A stretch of DNA of 64,000 nt from Massilia sp. PAMC28688. GTDB taxonomy: Bacteria; Pseudomonadota; Gammaproteobacteria; Burkholderiales; Burkholderiaceae_D. The position numbers and the translations under genes are program-made. Every line of letters begins with the position of its first letter. Within the stretch, counting starts at the first letter, position 1. The notes under the pieces were generated by a model that saw only the letters and a program-made list of their open reading frames with translations, was not told the origin of the DNA and searched no databases. Positions 18,150-27,012 of the stretch are shown here, piece after piece. The DNA lies in NCBI RefSeq assembly GCF_019443445.1, contig NZ_CP080378.1, positions 5,022,001 through 5,086,000 on the forward strand, in the 5' to 3' direction.

Positions 18150-19309
18150 TGCACGCTGAGACTGCCCCGCGCCGCCGCACTGCAAGCCATCCGCTGGACT
18201 TGCTGCCCCTGTTCCGGCGCTGGCCGCCGTCGCTGCTGCGCGATCTGATCTATACGGGCCTGTGGAATGCGCTGCTGGCCTTCCTGATCGTGCTGGCCAG
18301 CCGCTTTCTCAATGCTCGGCCCACCAGCTTCTGGCAGGACCTCTATCCGGCGCTGATCATCTCCAACATTGTCGGCTACCTGGTCCACGCCTGCCTGGTG
18401 GCGGGCGACCGCCTGCTCAATGGCTGGCCGCTGCGGGCGGGGCCGCTGGCAGTGCTGCTGTATTTTGTCGGCGTGGTCGGCATGTGCGCCATGATCGGCA
18501 TTTCGCTGGGCACTGCCCTGATCAAGGGCGTCAGTCCCCTGCACTACCTGGCCAACCCCTCCAGCATGGCATCGCTGATGCGTTTTGCCGCGGTGGTGGC
18601 AGTGATCATGTTTATCATCTTCGTGGCCGGCGAACGGCGCATCGCGCGCGAAACGCTGGCCGCGCAGCAGCGCGAACAGATGGCCAATGCGGCCAAACTG
18701 ATCGCCGAAGCGCGCCTGCGGGCGCTGCAGGCACAGATCGAGCCGCACTTCCTGTACAACACGCTGGCCAATGTGGTGGGCATGATCGACACGGAACCGG
18801 CGCAGGCGCGGCGCATGCTGGAGCGCTTCATCGACTACCTGCGGGCCTCACTCGCTGCCAGCCGGGCCGACAGCGCCACCCTTGGCTCGGAGCTGGACCT
18901 GGCTGCCGCTTACCTCGATGTCCTGGCCGTGCGCATGGGGCCGCGCCTGCGCTACCAGTTCGATGTCGGCGCCGGCCTGCGCTCGCTGCCGATGGCGCCC
19001 ATGCTGCTGCAGCCGGTGATCGAAAACGCCGTCGCCCATGGACTTGAACCGATGGTCGAGGGCGGCCAGATCGTGGTCCGGGCCGAGCGCCGTGACGCCA
19101 CGCTTGTCATCGAAGTGGCCGACAGCGGCGCCGGTCTGCACGATATCCCACCCAAGGCCGGCGGCGGCGTGGGACTTGGCAATCTGCGCGCGCGCCTGCG
19201 CAGTATGTACGGCAGCGGCGCTCAGGTACAATTGCTTGAAAACGCCACGCGCGGGATCACGGTCCGCATCGTCCTGCCGCTGCACGACGCCAACCTGCCT
19301 GCTGCCTGA
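18149..19309 (+). CDS. LytS/AlgZ-type membrane histidine kinase
   Basis: 386 aa. About four membrane helices occur in the first 150 residues, followed by a His_kinase domain with the phospho-acceptor His200 in QIEPHFLYNTLAN. A HATPase_c domain follows, with the N-box PVIENAVAHGLEP and the G-box GLGNLRARL. This is the 5TM/AlgZ class that partners LytTR regulators. The cognate regulator is probably the LytTR gene at 20478, two genes downstream. A lipoprotein serine hydrolase lies between them. The signal is unknown. Coupling to the carotenoid oxygenase gene suggests a link to its substrate or product (inference). Confidence 0.92.
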   Translation: MHAETAPRRRTASHPLDLLPLFRRWPPSLLRDLIYTGLWNALLAFLIVLASRFLNARPTSFWQDLYPALIISNIVGYLVHACLVAGDRLLNGWPLRAGPLAVLLYFVGVVGMCAMIGISLGTALIKGVSPLHYLANPSSMASLMRFAAVVAVIMFIIFVAGERRIARETLAAQQREQMANAAKLIAEARLRALQAQIEPHFLYNTLANVVGMIDTEPAQARRMLERFIDYLRASLAASRADSATLGSELDLAAAYLDVLAVRMGPRLRYQFDVGAGLRSLPMAPMLLQPVIENAVAHGLEPMVEGGQIVVRAERRDATLVIEVADSGAGLHDIPPKAGGGVGLGNLRARLRSMYGSGAQVQLLENATRGITVRIVLPLHDANLPAA

Positions 19310-19323
19310 GCCATCGCCACGCC

Positions 19324-20481
19324 ATGCACCTTCGACCATTCACCCTGCCGTGCCTCCTGCCGTGCCTCCTGCTGCTCGCCGGCTGCGCCAGCACGCCGCC
19401 TGTCGGCCTGGAGCTCCAGGCGCGCCAGCTGATGCAGCGCGAACGCGTGCACGGGCTGGCGATGGCCATCATCGACCATGGCCGCATCACCAGCGTGCAC
19501 GCCTGGGGCCAGCGTGACGTGGCACGTGGCCTGCCCTTGCAGACCGATACCATCATGTACGGCGCCTCGCTGACCAAGACTGCCTTTGCCTACATGGTGC
19601 TGCAGCTGGTTGACGAAGGGCTGCTCGACCTGGATGCCTCGATTGCCACGCTGCTGCCAAAGCCACTGCCGGCCTACCGCGCCAAGGACCACGATTACAC
19701 CGACCTGGCCGGCGACGAGCGCTGGCGCGCCATCACGCCGCGCATGCTGCTCAATCACGCCAGCGGCTTTGCCAACTTCCGCTTCCTTGAACCGGACGGC
19801 AGGCTGCGCCTGCATTTTGCGCCCGGAACCCGCTATGCCTACTCCGGCGAAGGCATCCAGCTGCTGCAGGTGGTGCTCGAACAAGGGCTGGGCCTTGACG
19901 TTGGCAAGGAGATGCAGAGGCGGGTCTTCGACCGTTTCGGCATGCGCCGTACCAGCATGACGTGGCGGCCCGACTTTGCCGCCAACCTGGCGCACGGCTA
20001 CACGGTGGACGGCAAACTGGAAGAGCACGACAAACGCAGCCGGGTACGGGCCGCCGGCTCCATGGACACCACCATTGCCGACCAGGCACGCCTGTGGGCG
20101 GGCATGGTACGCGGCGACGGCTTGTCGGCCCGCGCCCGCGCCGAGCTGGTGCGCGCGCAGCTGCCCATCACGTCGGCGCGCCAGTTCCCCACGCTGGCGC
20201 CGGGCGCCGGGATCTATCACCGGACGGTCGGCCTGGCGGCGGGCCTGGGCGTGGTGGTCTACCGCGACGCGCAGGGAAGCGCCTGGTTCAAGGGTGGGCA
20301 TAACGACAGCACCGGCAATCTGGCAATTTGCCAGGAGTGGCGGCGGCGCTGCCTGGTCATGCTGGCCAACGACGTGCGCGCAGAGCGCATTTACCCGGAA
20401 CTGGCGCGCCTGGTCCTGGGCGACACCAGGCAACCCTGGGCCTGGGAATACGGCCCGGCCACCCTGGCCAGGACGCCATGA
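19324..20481 (+). CDS. Lipoprotein serine hydrolase, class C beta-lactamase/esterase family
   Basis: 385 aa. A lipoprotein signal ends at the lipobox LLAGC (Cys near residue 21), so the enzyme is membrane-anchored in the periplasm. The SxxK nucleophile is Ser82-Lys85 (ASLTK), and Tyr173 in YAYSGE replaces the usual YxN with YSG. A GGHND motif near the C-terminus stands for KTG/HxG. Such variants are typical of esterases and peptidases in this fold rather than true beta-lactamases. It lies between the LytS kinase and its LytTR regulator, overlapping the regulator's start by four bases (ATGA). Confidence 0.9.
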   Translation: MHLRPFTLPCLLPCLLLLAGCASTPPVGLELQARQLMQRERVHGLAMAIIDHGRITSVHAWGQRDVARGLPLQTDTIMYGASLTKTAFAYMVLQLVDEGLLDLDASIATLLPKPLPAYRAKDHDYTDLAGDERWRAITPRMLLNHASGFANFRFLEPDGRLRLHFAPGTRYAYSGEGIQLLQVVLEQGLGLDVGKEMQRRVFDRFGMRRTSMTWRPDFAANLAHGYTVDGKLEEHDKRSRVRAAGSMDTTIADQARLWAGMVRGDGLSARARAELVRAQLPITSARQFPTLAPGAGIYHRTVGLAAGLGVVVYRDAQGSAWFKGGHNDSTGNLAICQEWRRRCLVMLANDVRAERIYPELARLVLGDTRQPWAWEYGPATLARTP

Positions 20482-21248
20482 CCGTGCGCGCCGTCATTGC
20501 GGACGACGAAGCGCACCTGCTGGACTACCTGGCCGCGCGCCTGGCCGTGGTGTGGCCGGAACTGCGCATCGTCGGCAAGGCCGCCAATGGGCTGGACGCC
20601 CTGCGCATGATCGACGAACAGGCGCCTGATCTGGCCTTCCTCGATATCCAGATGCCGGGACTGACCGGCGTGGACCTGGCCGCCCGCCTGGCGCAGGACG
20701 GCCGTGCGCCGCACATCGTCTTCGTGACCGCGCACAATGAATACGCCGTGCAGGCATTTGAGCATGACGCCGCCGACTATCTGCTCAAGCCCGTGACCGA
20801 CGAACGCCTGGCCAGGACCGTGGCGCGGCTGAAGACGGCGCTGTCGCAGCAGGCGCCGGCGCTGCCGGCCGATGCCTTGCGCTCCCTGCTGCAGCAACTG
20901 GCGCCGGCAGCGACGCCGCCGCCACCGCTGCAATGGATCCGCGCCGCCCACGGCGACGAAACGCGCCTGATCGCCATCGATGAAGTGATGTATTTCGAGA
21001 GCCAGGACAAATACACCTGCGTCTTTTTACAGGATGAAGAGTGCCTGATCCGCACTCCGCTGAGCAAACTGCGCGAGCAGCTTGACGAAGCGCGCTTCTG
21101 GCAGATTCACCGCAGCGTGATCGTCGCCGCCCGCCATATCGCCGGCACCCACACCGATTTCCGGGGCCGCCTCATGGTCAGGCTCAAGGGGCGCAGCGAA
21201 CTGCTTACCGTCAGCCGCAATTACGTGGACCTGTTCCGCCAGATGTAG
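20478..21248 (+). CDS. LytTR response regulator
   Basis: 256 aa. The N-terminal receiver carries the acidic pocket (ADDE), phospho-acceptor Asp56 in FLDIQMPG, Thr in FVTAHNE and Lys in LLKPV. A proline-rich linker (about residues 130-155) leads to a LytTR DNA-binding domain (MYFESQDKYTCVFL, then FWQIHRSVIVAARHI). It is the likely partner of the kinase at 18149. The start overlaps the serine hydrolase stop by four bases. A CCGTTCGTC site upstream of the operon may be its target. Confidence 0.94.
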   Translation: MTVRAVIADDEAHLLDYLAARLAVVWPELRIVGKAANGLDALRMIDEQAPDLAFLDIQMPGLTGVDLAARLAQDGRAPHIVFVTAHNEYAVQAFEHDAADYLLKPVTDERLARTVARLKTALSQQAPALPADALRSLLQQLAPAATPPPPLQWIRAAHGDETRLIAIDEVMYFESQDKYTCVFLQDEECLIRTPLSKLREQLDEARFWQIHRSVIVAARHIAGTHTDFRGRLMVRLKGRSELLTVSRNYVDLFRQM

Positions 21249-21268
21249 GCCGCAACGGCAACGCAGCG

Positions 21269-22924
21269 TCAGATGTGAATGTCGTCGTCGCTGCGCGCCA
21301 GCGTCTCGACCGCCTTGGCGGCGCTGAGGAACACCTGTCCATTAAGCCGGGCCGCCAGCTCGCTGCCGACAATGCGGTCCATGACCGGCCCCTTGACTTC
21401 GGCCAGGTGCATGCCGATCCCGCGCTGCCTGAGTGCCTCGTTCAATTCCAGCAGACCATACATGGCCGAGGTATCGATGGAGCTGACGGAAGTCATGACC
21501 AGCACCAGGTGGCGCGCCTGGGGATGCGCGGCGAGCTTGTCTTCGATGTGGACGTTGACCGCTTCGACGTTACCGAAAAAAAGATTGGCGTCGATGCGCA
21601 GCATCAGCAGTGAAGGAATGGTTTCGGCCGCGTAGCGCTCGACATTGCGGAAGTGCTCGGACCCCGGAATGCGTCCCAGCACCGCGATGTGCGGGCGGCT
21701 GGCGCGCCAGATCAGGTTCCCCATCGACAGGACCACGCCCAGCACCACGCCGGACTCGATGCCAAGCACAATCACACCGGCACAGGTGGCCACCAGCGCC
21801 AGCGCGTCGCTGCGGTCAAAGCGCCACGAGGTACGCAGCGTGGCCAGCTCCAGCATCCCCAGTACGGCCACGATGATGGTGGCGGCCAGCGTCGGCAGCG
21901 GCAGCAGCGCCAGCCAGCCGGTGGGCGCCACCAGGGCCACGGCCAGCAGGCCCGCGGTGATGATGCTCGCCAGCGGCGTATTGGCGCCGGCGGCAAAATT
22001 GACGGCCGAACGCGATATGCTGCCGGTCACCGGCATGCCGCCCGTCAGTGCGCTGCCCAGATTGGCCGCGCCCAGCCCGATCAGCTCGAAATTGGCGTGC
22101 AGCTTTTCCTGGCGCCGCAAGGCCAGCGTCTGGGCCGCCGACATGCTGACCAAAAAAATGACAAAGCCGATCAGCAGCGCCGGCTGCACCAGGCTTTTCC
22201 AGTGCGCCTGCGACAGCGCCAGGTTCAGGCTCGGCAAGCCGGCAGGCACCTCGCCCGTCACCCGCACCCCCGCGCCGGCCAGGTCAAAGAGAACCGTGAT
22301 GATAATGCTCGCCACCACCACCAGCATGGGCGCCAGGCGCGCGCCCACGTCCGCGGCAGCGGCAGCCATGCCCAGCCTGCGCAGGAGCGGCGCCAGGTGC
22401 GTGCGCGCCAGCAGCAGGACGATCAGCGAACCCAGTCCCAGCATGGCGCTGGGCAGATGCGGCGCCTGCAAGCCGCTGCCACCGAGCAGCGCCTCCACCT
22501 GCCCCCACGCGATCAGCAGCGCCGCGCCGATGGTAAAGCCGCTCATGACGGGCCGCGAAAAGAAATTGGCGACAAAGCCGACCCGCAGCACGCCGCACAC
22601 CAGCAGAAGCACGCCGCACATGAGCGCCAGCTGCGCGGCCAGCACCATGTACAGGCCAGTGCCCGGCTGCGCCAGTGGCGTCAGCGCGGCGGCGGTCATG
22701 AGCGAAGTGATGGCCATGGGACCGACCGACTGCGTCATGCTGGTGCCGAACAGCGCGTACAGCAAGGGCGGCACGATGCTGGCGTACAGGCCGACCACGG
22801 GTGGCAACCCGGCCACCAGGGCATAGGCCATGCCCTGCGGGAGAACCATCATGGCGACGATGATGCCGGCGCCGATGTCCCCGGCCAGCATCTGCCGGCG
22901 GTAGTGCCTTAACCAGTGGAGCAT
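21269..22924 (-). CDS. SulP/SLC26 family anion transporter with STAS domain
   Basis: 551 aa from the chosen ATG. The SulP signature PQGMAYALVAGLPPVVGLY lies near residue 30, followed by about eleven further helices and a cytoplasmic STAS domain (about 440-540, with SSIDTSAMYGLLEL). Known members move sulfate, bicarbonate or dicarboxylates. The ion is not inferable. A longer in-frame start at 23020 would overlap the upstream cyclase gene and adds a poor N-terminus, so the start at 22924 is preferred despite a weak ribosome site. It lies downstream of the GGDEF gene on the same strand. Confidence 0.9.
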   Translation of the reverse strand: MLHWLRHYRRQMLAGDIGAGIIVAMMVLPQGMAYALVAGLPPVVGLYASIVPPLLYALFGTSMTQSVGPMAITSLMTAAALTPLAQPGTGLYMVLAAQLALMCGVLLLVCGVLRVGFVANFFSRPVMSGFTIGAALLIAWGQVEALLGGSGLQAPHLPSAMLGLGSLIVLLLARTHLAPLLRRLGMAAAAADVGARLAPMLVVVASIIITVLFDLAGAGVRVTGEVPAGLPSLNLALSQAHWKSLVQPALLIGFVIFLVSMSAAQTLALRRQEKLHANFELIGLGAANLGSALTGGMPVTGSISRSAVNFAAGANTPLASIITAGLLAVALVAPTGWLALLPLPTLAATIIVAVLGMLELATLRTSWRFDRSDALALVATCAGVIVLGIESGVVLGVVLSMGNLIWRASRPHIAVLGRIPGSEHFRNVERYAAETIPSLLMLRIDANLFFGNVEAVNVHIEDKLAAHPQARHLVLVMTSVSSIDTSAMYGLLELNEALRQRGIGMHLAEVKGPVMDRIVGSELAARLNGQVFLSAAKAVETLARSDDDIHI

Positions 22925-22995
22925 GCGATTGTGAGTAAGATGGCGGGAAAGGCGTAAGCCTATCACGCCCGCCCGGGCCGAGGAAGGCGCCGCGT

Positions 22996-24453
22996 TTACT
23001 GCAGGGCCAGTTCGACGCAATTGCGCCCGGCACGCTTGGCCCGGGCCAGTGCCGCCTCGACCCGCACCAGCAAGGCATCCGGCGAGTCCGATTCGGCCGC
23101 CTGCCCCGCCCCGAGGCTGATGCTGACCCGGTCGCAGCCTGGGATGTCGGTGGTGGCGATGGCCTGGCGGATTTTCTCGGCAATCTTGAGCGCGTCGATG
23201 GCGCTCGTGTGGGACGCGATGATCTGGAATTCGCCGCCCGCGGAGCGCACCAGCGTGTCGCTGCTGCGCAGGGCCTGCTGCACGCCATCGGCCACCGCGC
23301 GCACGGCGGCGTCGCCCACCGGATGCCCGAACTGGTCATTGACCGCCTTGAGGCGGTCGATATCGAAAACAATGAGCGACATGGGCAGCTTGTAGCGCCG
23401 GGCGCGCCGCATTTCGAGCTCCAGCAAGTATTCGCCGTGGCGGCGGTTGGCCACCCCGGTCAGGGCATCGGTGGTCCCCAGATGCGTCAGGCGCTCTTGC
23501 AGCTGTTCGTTCTCGCGGCTCATTTCAGCCATGCGCAGGCCAAACCCGGCCTGGCGCGTCATGTCCATGAGGGCGGTCAGGTCGTCGCCGGAAAGCTGGC
23601 GCGCGTGGCCGAACATGAGGCACAGCGCGCCACGCTGGACACCGGCGCGGCTCACCGGCAACGGCAGGCCGACCACCATGTTCACGCCGCTGTCAGCGAG
23701 CGACAGCGCCAGTTCCGGCTCGCCCGCCTTGGCCGGCACATCGAGCAGGGTCAGTTCACCACCGCAGGCGGCCAGCAGGCCGGGGAAGGCATGGCGCAGG
23801 GGCGACTGCATGAGCCGGTCGGGGCGCGCCAGGATGCGCGTGAGATTGAGGCCAATGGTCGAATGCTGGGCTTCAAGCTGCAGCTCGCCGGGTTCGCGCA
23901 TGTAGAACAGCGACACATGCACAACCCCCGGCAGGCTGCCCAGCGCCACGCAGATGCGGTCGGCCATCTTTTCAAAGTCGTCCACCTCGGCGATGGCGTG
24001 CTGCACCAGCGACGAGCTTGCCATCAGGCGGCGCAGCTGGGCCGCGTCGCTGTCTGCCGCGGCCTGCCCTGCCAGGCGCGCCGCCACGGCCGTGCCCAGG
24101 TCCTGGTCGAGCAGGGGCGTGATGGCATAGTCGACCGGCCCGGCCGCCAGCAGGTCCGGCAGCCAGCCGGCACCGGTGAAAGGACACAGTACCAGGGTGG
24201 CCGCGTCCCCACGCTGGCCGATCAGCTGCAGCAGGGCCGCGCTGTCGAAGTTGCGGTCAAAACGTTCCAGGTCAATGATGAGCAGGTCAATATCCTGCTG
24301 GCCCAGCAGCAAGGTAGCTTGCTCGCAGCCATCTGCCAGGAACAGCCGGCCGAACTGCTCGCCGCAGACCGCCTGGAAATCAACACGCCGCTGCGCCACT
24401 GGGTTCAGGAACAATCCGACTTTGGTGCGCGGGTCCGGCTCGTGCTGCGACAT
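22996..24453 (-). CDS. GGDEF protein with degenerate AGGEF active site
   Basis: 485 aa. Residues about 10-130 look like a receiver-like fold (LLIIDLERFD) without a clear acidic pocket. About 145-310 is a GAF-like domain, then a short coiled coil, and 330-485 is a GGDEF domain. The catalytic loop reads AGGEF (405-409): the first Gly is Ala and the metal-binding Asp/Glu is Gly. The inhibitory-site RxxD (RSSD) is kept exactly five residues before it, and the nucleotide-binding segment FDIDRLKAVNDQFGHPVGD is normal. This suggests loss of cyclase activity with retained c-di-GMP binding, or a weak enzyme (inference). Confidence 0.88.
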   Translation of the reverse strand: MSQHEPDPRTKVGLFLNPVAQRRVDFQAVCGEQFGRLFLADGCEQATLLLGQQDIDLLIIDLERFDRNFDSAALLQLIGQRGDAATLVLCPFTGAGWLPDLLAAGPVDYAITPLLDQDLGTAVAARLAGQAAADSDAAQLRRLMASSSLVQHAIAEVDDFEKMADRICVALGSLPGVVHVSLFYMREPGELQLEAQHSTIGLNLTRILARPDRLMQSPLRHAFPGLLAACGGELTLLDVPAKAGEPELALSLADSGVNMVVGLPLPVSRAGVQRGALCLMFGHARQLSGDDLTALMDMTRQAGFGLRMAEMSRENEQLQERLTHLGTTDALTGVANRRHGEYLLELEMRRARRYKLPMSLIVFDIDRLKAVNDQFGHPVGDAAVRAVADGVQQALRSSDTLVRSAGGEFQIIASHTSAIDALKIAEKIRQAIATTDIPGCDRVSISLGAGQAAESDSPDALLVRVEAALARAKRAGRNCVELALQ

Positions 24454-24607
24454 GGATTCTCCCTTTTATTTCCAAGATTCATTCTCTTAAGCTTAGTTTG
24501 CCATAAAGCCGGGGCGGCACGAAACCGAAAGCCGATTTTGTGTGTGCTTCCGCACGGTCTTGGCCGCTCGTGGCGCGAATACTGCTTATTCACGGATGGA
24601 GGAATCT

Positions 24608-25618
24608 ATGAGCAAGGGAAATCAGTCTGGGGGCAATACGTCCGGTGGCAACAAGTCGGTGGAAGCGGTCGCCAATCAACAGCGCGCCATCCAGGCACAG
24701 CAGGACGCCAAAGACAAGCAGGGACTCAAGCCGGACAGCGACGAAGCGGTGCAGACCACGTCCAGGGCCGAGCCGGCCCCGCCGCTGCCGGACCAGCATC
24801 TGGACAAGCCGGGCAACGAAAACGACATGGAACTCAAGCCCCGGTTCATGGCCGAAGGCTACAAGGGCAGCGGCAAGCTCGACGGCCAGGTGGCCATCGT
24901 CACCGGCGGCGACTCCGGCATCGGGCGCGCCGTGGCGGTGCTGTTTGCGCGCGAAGGCGCCGACGTGGCCGTGCTGTACCTGAACGAGCACGAAGATGCG
25001 GCCGAGACGCGCCGCTGCGTGGAAGCGGAAGGCCGGCGCTGCCTCACCCTGCCCGGCGACGTCAAGGACATGGCTTACTGCCAGCAGGCGGTCGACAAGG
25101 TGGTGGCCGAATTCGGCCGCCTTGATGTGCTGGTCAATAACGCCGCCTTCCAGGAACATGCCTACTCGCTCATGGACCTGACCGAAGAGCGCTTTGATGA
25201 AACCATGCGCACCAATATCTACGGTTACTTCCACATGGCCAAGGCAGCCCTGCCCCATCTCAAGCGCGGCGCGGCCATTATCAATACCGGGTCGGTCACC
25301 GGCCTGCGCGGCTCGGGCCACCTGCTCGACTATTCGGCCACCAAGGGCGCGATCCACGCCTTTACCATGTCGCTGGCCTCGAATCTGATTGACCAGGGCA
25401 TCCGCGTCAATGCCGTCGCGCCCGGCCCGGTGTGGACCCCGCTCAATCCGGCCGACCAGCCGTCCGAGAAGATCAGCTCCTTTGGCAAGGATACCGACAT
25501 GAAGCGTCCGGCCCAGCCCGAAGAACTGTCGCCTGCCTATGTGTTCCTGGCCTCGGGCGTGTGCTCGAGCTACATCACCGGCATGGTATTGCCCGTGACC
25601 GGCAACGTCGGCAGCTAA
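24608..25618 (+). CDS. SDR-family oxidoreductase (YghA/YdaD-like)
   Basis: 336 aa. A hydrophilic N-terminal tail of about 80 residues (SGGNTSGGNKS, glutamine-rich) precedes a complete Rossmann domain: cofactor motif TGGDSGIG, NNAA, catalytic Ser in TGSVTG and YSATK. Known relatives are stress-associated aldehyde/alcohol dehydrogenases with NADP(H). GGAGGAATCT precedes the ATG. Ku follows 14 bp downstream, so the two are probably co-transcribed, which places it with the repair genes (inference). Confidence 0.92.
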   Translation: MSKGNQSGGNTSGGNKSVEAVANQQRAIQAQQDAKDKQGLKPDSDEAVQTTSRAEPAPPLPDQHLDKPGNENDMELKPRFMAEGYKGSGKLDGQVAIVTGGDSGIGRAVAVLFAREGADVAVLYLNEHEDAAETRRCVEAEGRRCLTLPGDVKDMAYCQQAVDKVVAEFGRLDVLVNNAAFQEHAYSLMDLTEERFDETMRTNIYGYFHMAKAALPHLKRGAAIINTGSVTGLRGSGHLLDYSATKGAIHAFTMSLASNLIDQGIRVNAVAPGPVWTPLNPADQPSEKISSFGKDTDMKRPAQPEELSPAYVFLASGVCSSYITGMVLPVTGNVGS

Positions 25619-25632
25619 GAAAGGACTGGAAT

Positions 25633-26640
25633 ATGGCACGCAGTTTATGGAAAGGCGCAATCAGCTTTGGGCTGGTGCATATTCCGGTCGAAATGCATTC
25701 GGCGGTGCGAACCAATTCGCTCGACCTGACCATGCTCGACAAGCGCGACTTCTCGCCCATTGGCTTCAAGCGCTACAACAAGAGCAATAACAAGGAGGTG
25801 GTCTGGGACGACATCGTCAAGGGCTACGAGTACAGCGCCGGCGAATACGTGGTGCTGTCGGACGAGGACCTGCGCCGGGCCAACGTGGAAGCAACCCAGA
25901 CCATCGACATCCTGGCCTTTGTCGACGCCGAACAGGTGCCGCTGCTGTATTACGACCAGCCGTATTACCTGGCCCCCGGCAAGGGCGGCGACAAGGTCTA
26001 CGCCCTGCTGCGCGAGACGCTGCGCAGCGCGGGCAAGATCGGCATCGCCAACGTGGTCATCCGCGTCAAGCAGCACTTGTGCGCGCTGGTGTGCGTGGGC
26101 GACGTGATCGTCATGAACACCCTGCGCTATGACGACGAGATCCGCTCCACCGACGACCTCAAGATCCCCACCTCCACGGCAAAGAACGCTGCCATCTCCG
26201 ACAAGGAATTGAAGATGGCCATGGCCCTGGTGGAAGGGATGAGCGAGGAATGGAAGCCCGAGCAGTATCACGACACCTACCGCGAAGACATCCTGGCGCT
26301 GATCGAGAAAAAGGTCGCTGCCAACCAGACCAAGACCATCACCATGCCCGACAAGGACAGCAAGCCGGCCAGTTCGAGCAACGTCATCGACCTGGTATCG
26401 CTGCTGCAGCAAAGCCTGGGCGGCAAGAAGCCGGCCGCCAAGCGTGGCGCGGCCAGCGACGATGATGAGGAAGATGACAAGCCCGCTCCCAAGCGCAAGT
26501 CGAGCGCCAAGGCAGCCAATGATGAGGGCGACCCCGACGCGGCGCCGCCTGCCAAACGCAAACCGGCGGCTAAGGCCGCTCCCGCAGCAAAAAGCAAGGC
26601 AGCTCCGGCCAAGGCAGCGCCACGGCGCAAGACTGCCTGA
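25633..26640 (+). CDS. ku: Ku DNA end-binding protein
   Basis: 335 aa. It starts with the canonical bacterial Ku sequence MARSLWKGAISFGLVHIPV, with the Ku core to about residue 260 (YDQPYYLAP, NVVIRVKQHLCAL, MSEEWKPEQYHDTYRE). It then has a long Lys/Ala/Pro-rich tail (about 275-335) of the kind that binds DNA and helps recruit LigD. Known: homodimers thread onto double-strand ends and recruit LigD for non-homologous end joining. LigD is encoded 1.6 kb away on the other strand. AAGGACTGGAAT gives the ribosome site. A small membrane protein gene follows after 8 bp. Confidence 0.96.
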   Translation: MARSLWKGAISFGLVHIPVEMHSAVRTNSLDLTMLDKRDFSPIGFKRYNKSNNKEVVWDDIVKGYEYSAGEYVVLSDEDLRRANVEATQTIDILAFVDAEQVPLLYYDQPYYLAPGKGGDKVYALLRETLRSAGKIGIANVVIRVKQHLCALVCVGDVIVMNTLRYDDEIRSTDDLKIPTSTAKNAAISDKELKMAMALVEGMSEEWKPEQYHDTYREDILALIEKKVAANQTKTITMPDKDSKPASSSNVIDLVSLLQQSLGGKKPAAKRGAASDDDEEDDKPAPKRKSSAKAANDEGDPDAAPPAKRKPAAKAAPAAKSKAAPAKAAPRRKTA

Positions 26641-26648
26641 GGAGATTT

Positions 26649-26882
26649 ATGGAAGAATTTTTTGCGTATCTCGAATGGCCTGCCATGGCGATCAGCCTGG
26701 CGGCGGCCTACTACCTCGGTTCAAAAAAGGCGGGCAAGCGCGTCGTCGCGTTCTGGCTGCTCATACTCGGTAACGTGATGTGGATCGCCTGGGGCTGGGG
26801 CGAGCAAGCCTGGGCCCTGATTGCCCTCAATGTCGGCCTCATGGCCCTGAATGTCCGCGGCATCCGCAAGAACGAAGACTAA
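26649..26882 (+). CDS. Small membrane protein
   Basis: 77 aa with three hydrophobic segments (about 10-25, 33-50, 54-70) and a charged C-terminal tail (RGIRKNED). I do not recognise a family; the spacing loosely resembles a half PQ-loop or PnuC-like hairpin. GAGGAGATTT gives a strong ribosome site, and it lies 8 bp after ku, so it is almost certainly expressed with it. A role in end joining is not supported by anything visible. Confidence 0.8.
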   Translation: MEEFFAYLEWPAMAISLAAAYYLGSKKAGKRVVAFWLLILGNVMWIAWGWGEQAWALIALNVGLMALNVRGIRKNED

Positions 26883-27012
26883 AAACTCCCATGAAAACAA
26901 GGGCTTGAATGATGGCAAGGTCGTAAGTAAACGTGCCGGCGCCCCGTTTGGTCGTATCATGGCTCACCCCTTCGATGCGAGTGTCGCGGAATCGGGCTTG
27001 ACAAGGCTAGCT

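Noticed and set aside
16611..18185. 524-codon minus-strand frame over the carotenoid oxygenase
   Set aside because: No motifs; the plus-strand frame has all iron-binding histidines and a ribosome site.
19324..20481. True class C beta-lactamase (resistance gene)
   Set aside because: The YxN motif is YSG and the KTG region is GGHND; it is a lipoprotein in a signalling operon, so an esterase or peptidase-like role is more likely.
23209..25125. 638-codon plus-strand frame running from the cyclase into the SDR gene
   Set aside because: It crosses two real genes in the wrong frames and shows no domain.
26998..27003. TTGACA as -35 box of the kinase gene
   Set aside because: It is only 10 bp before the chosen start and no -10 element follows; it would fall too late to serve the gene.
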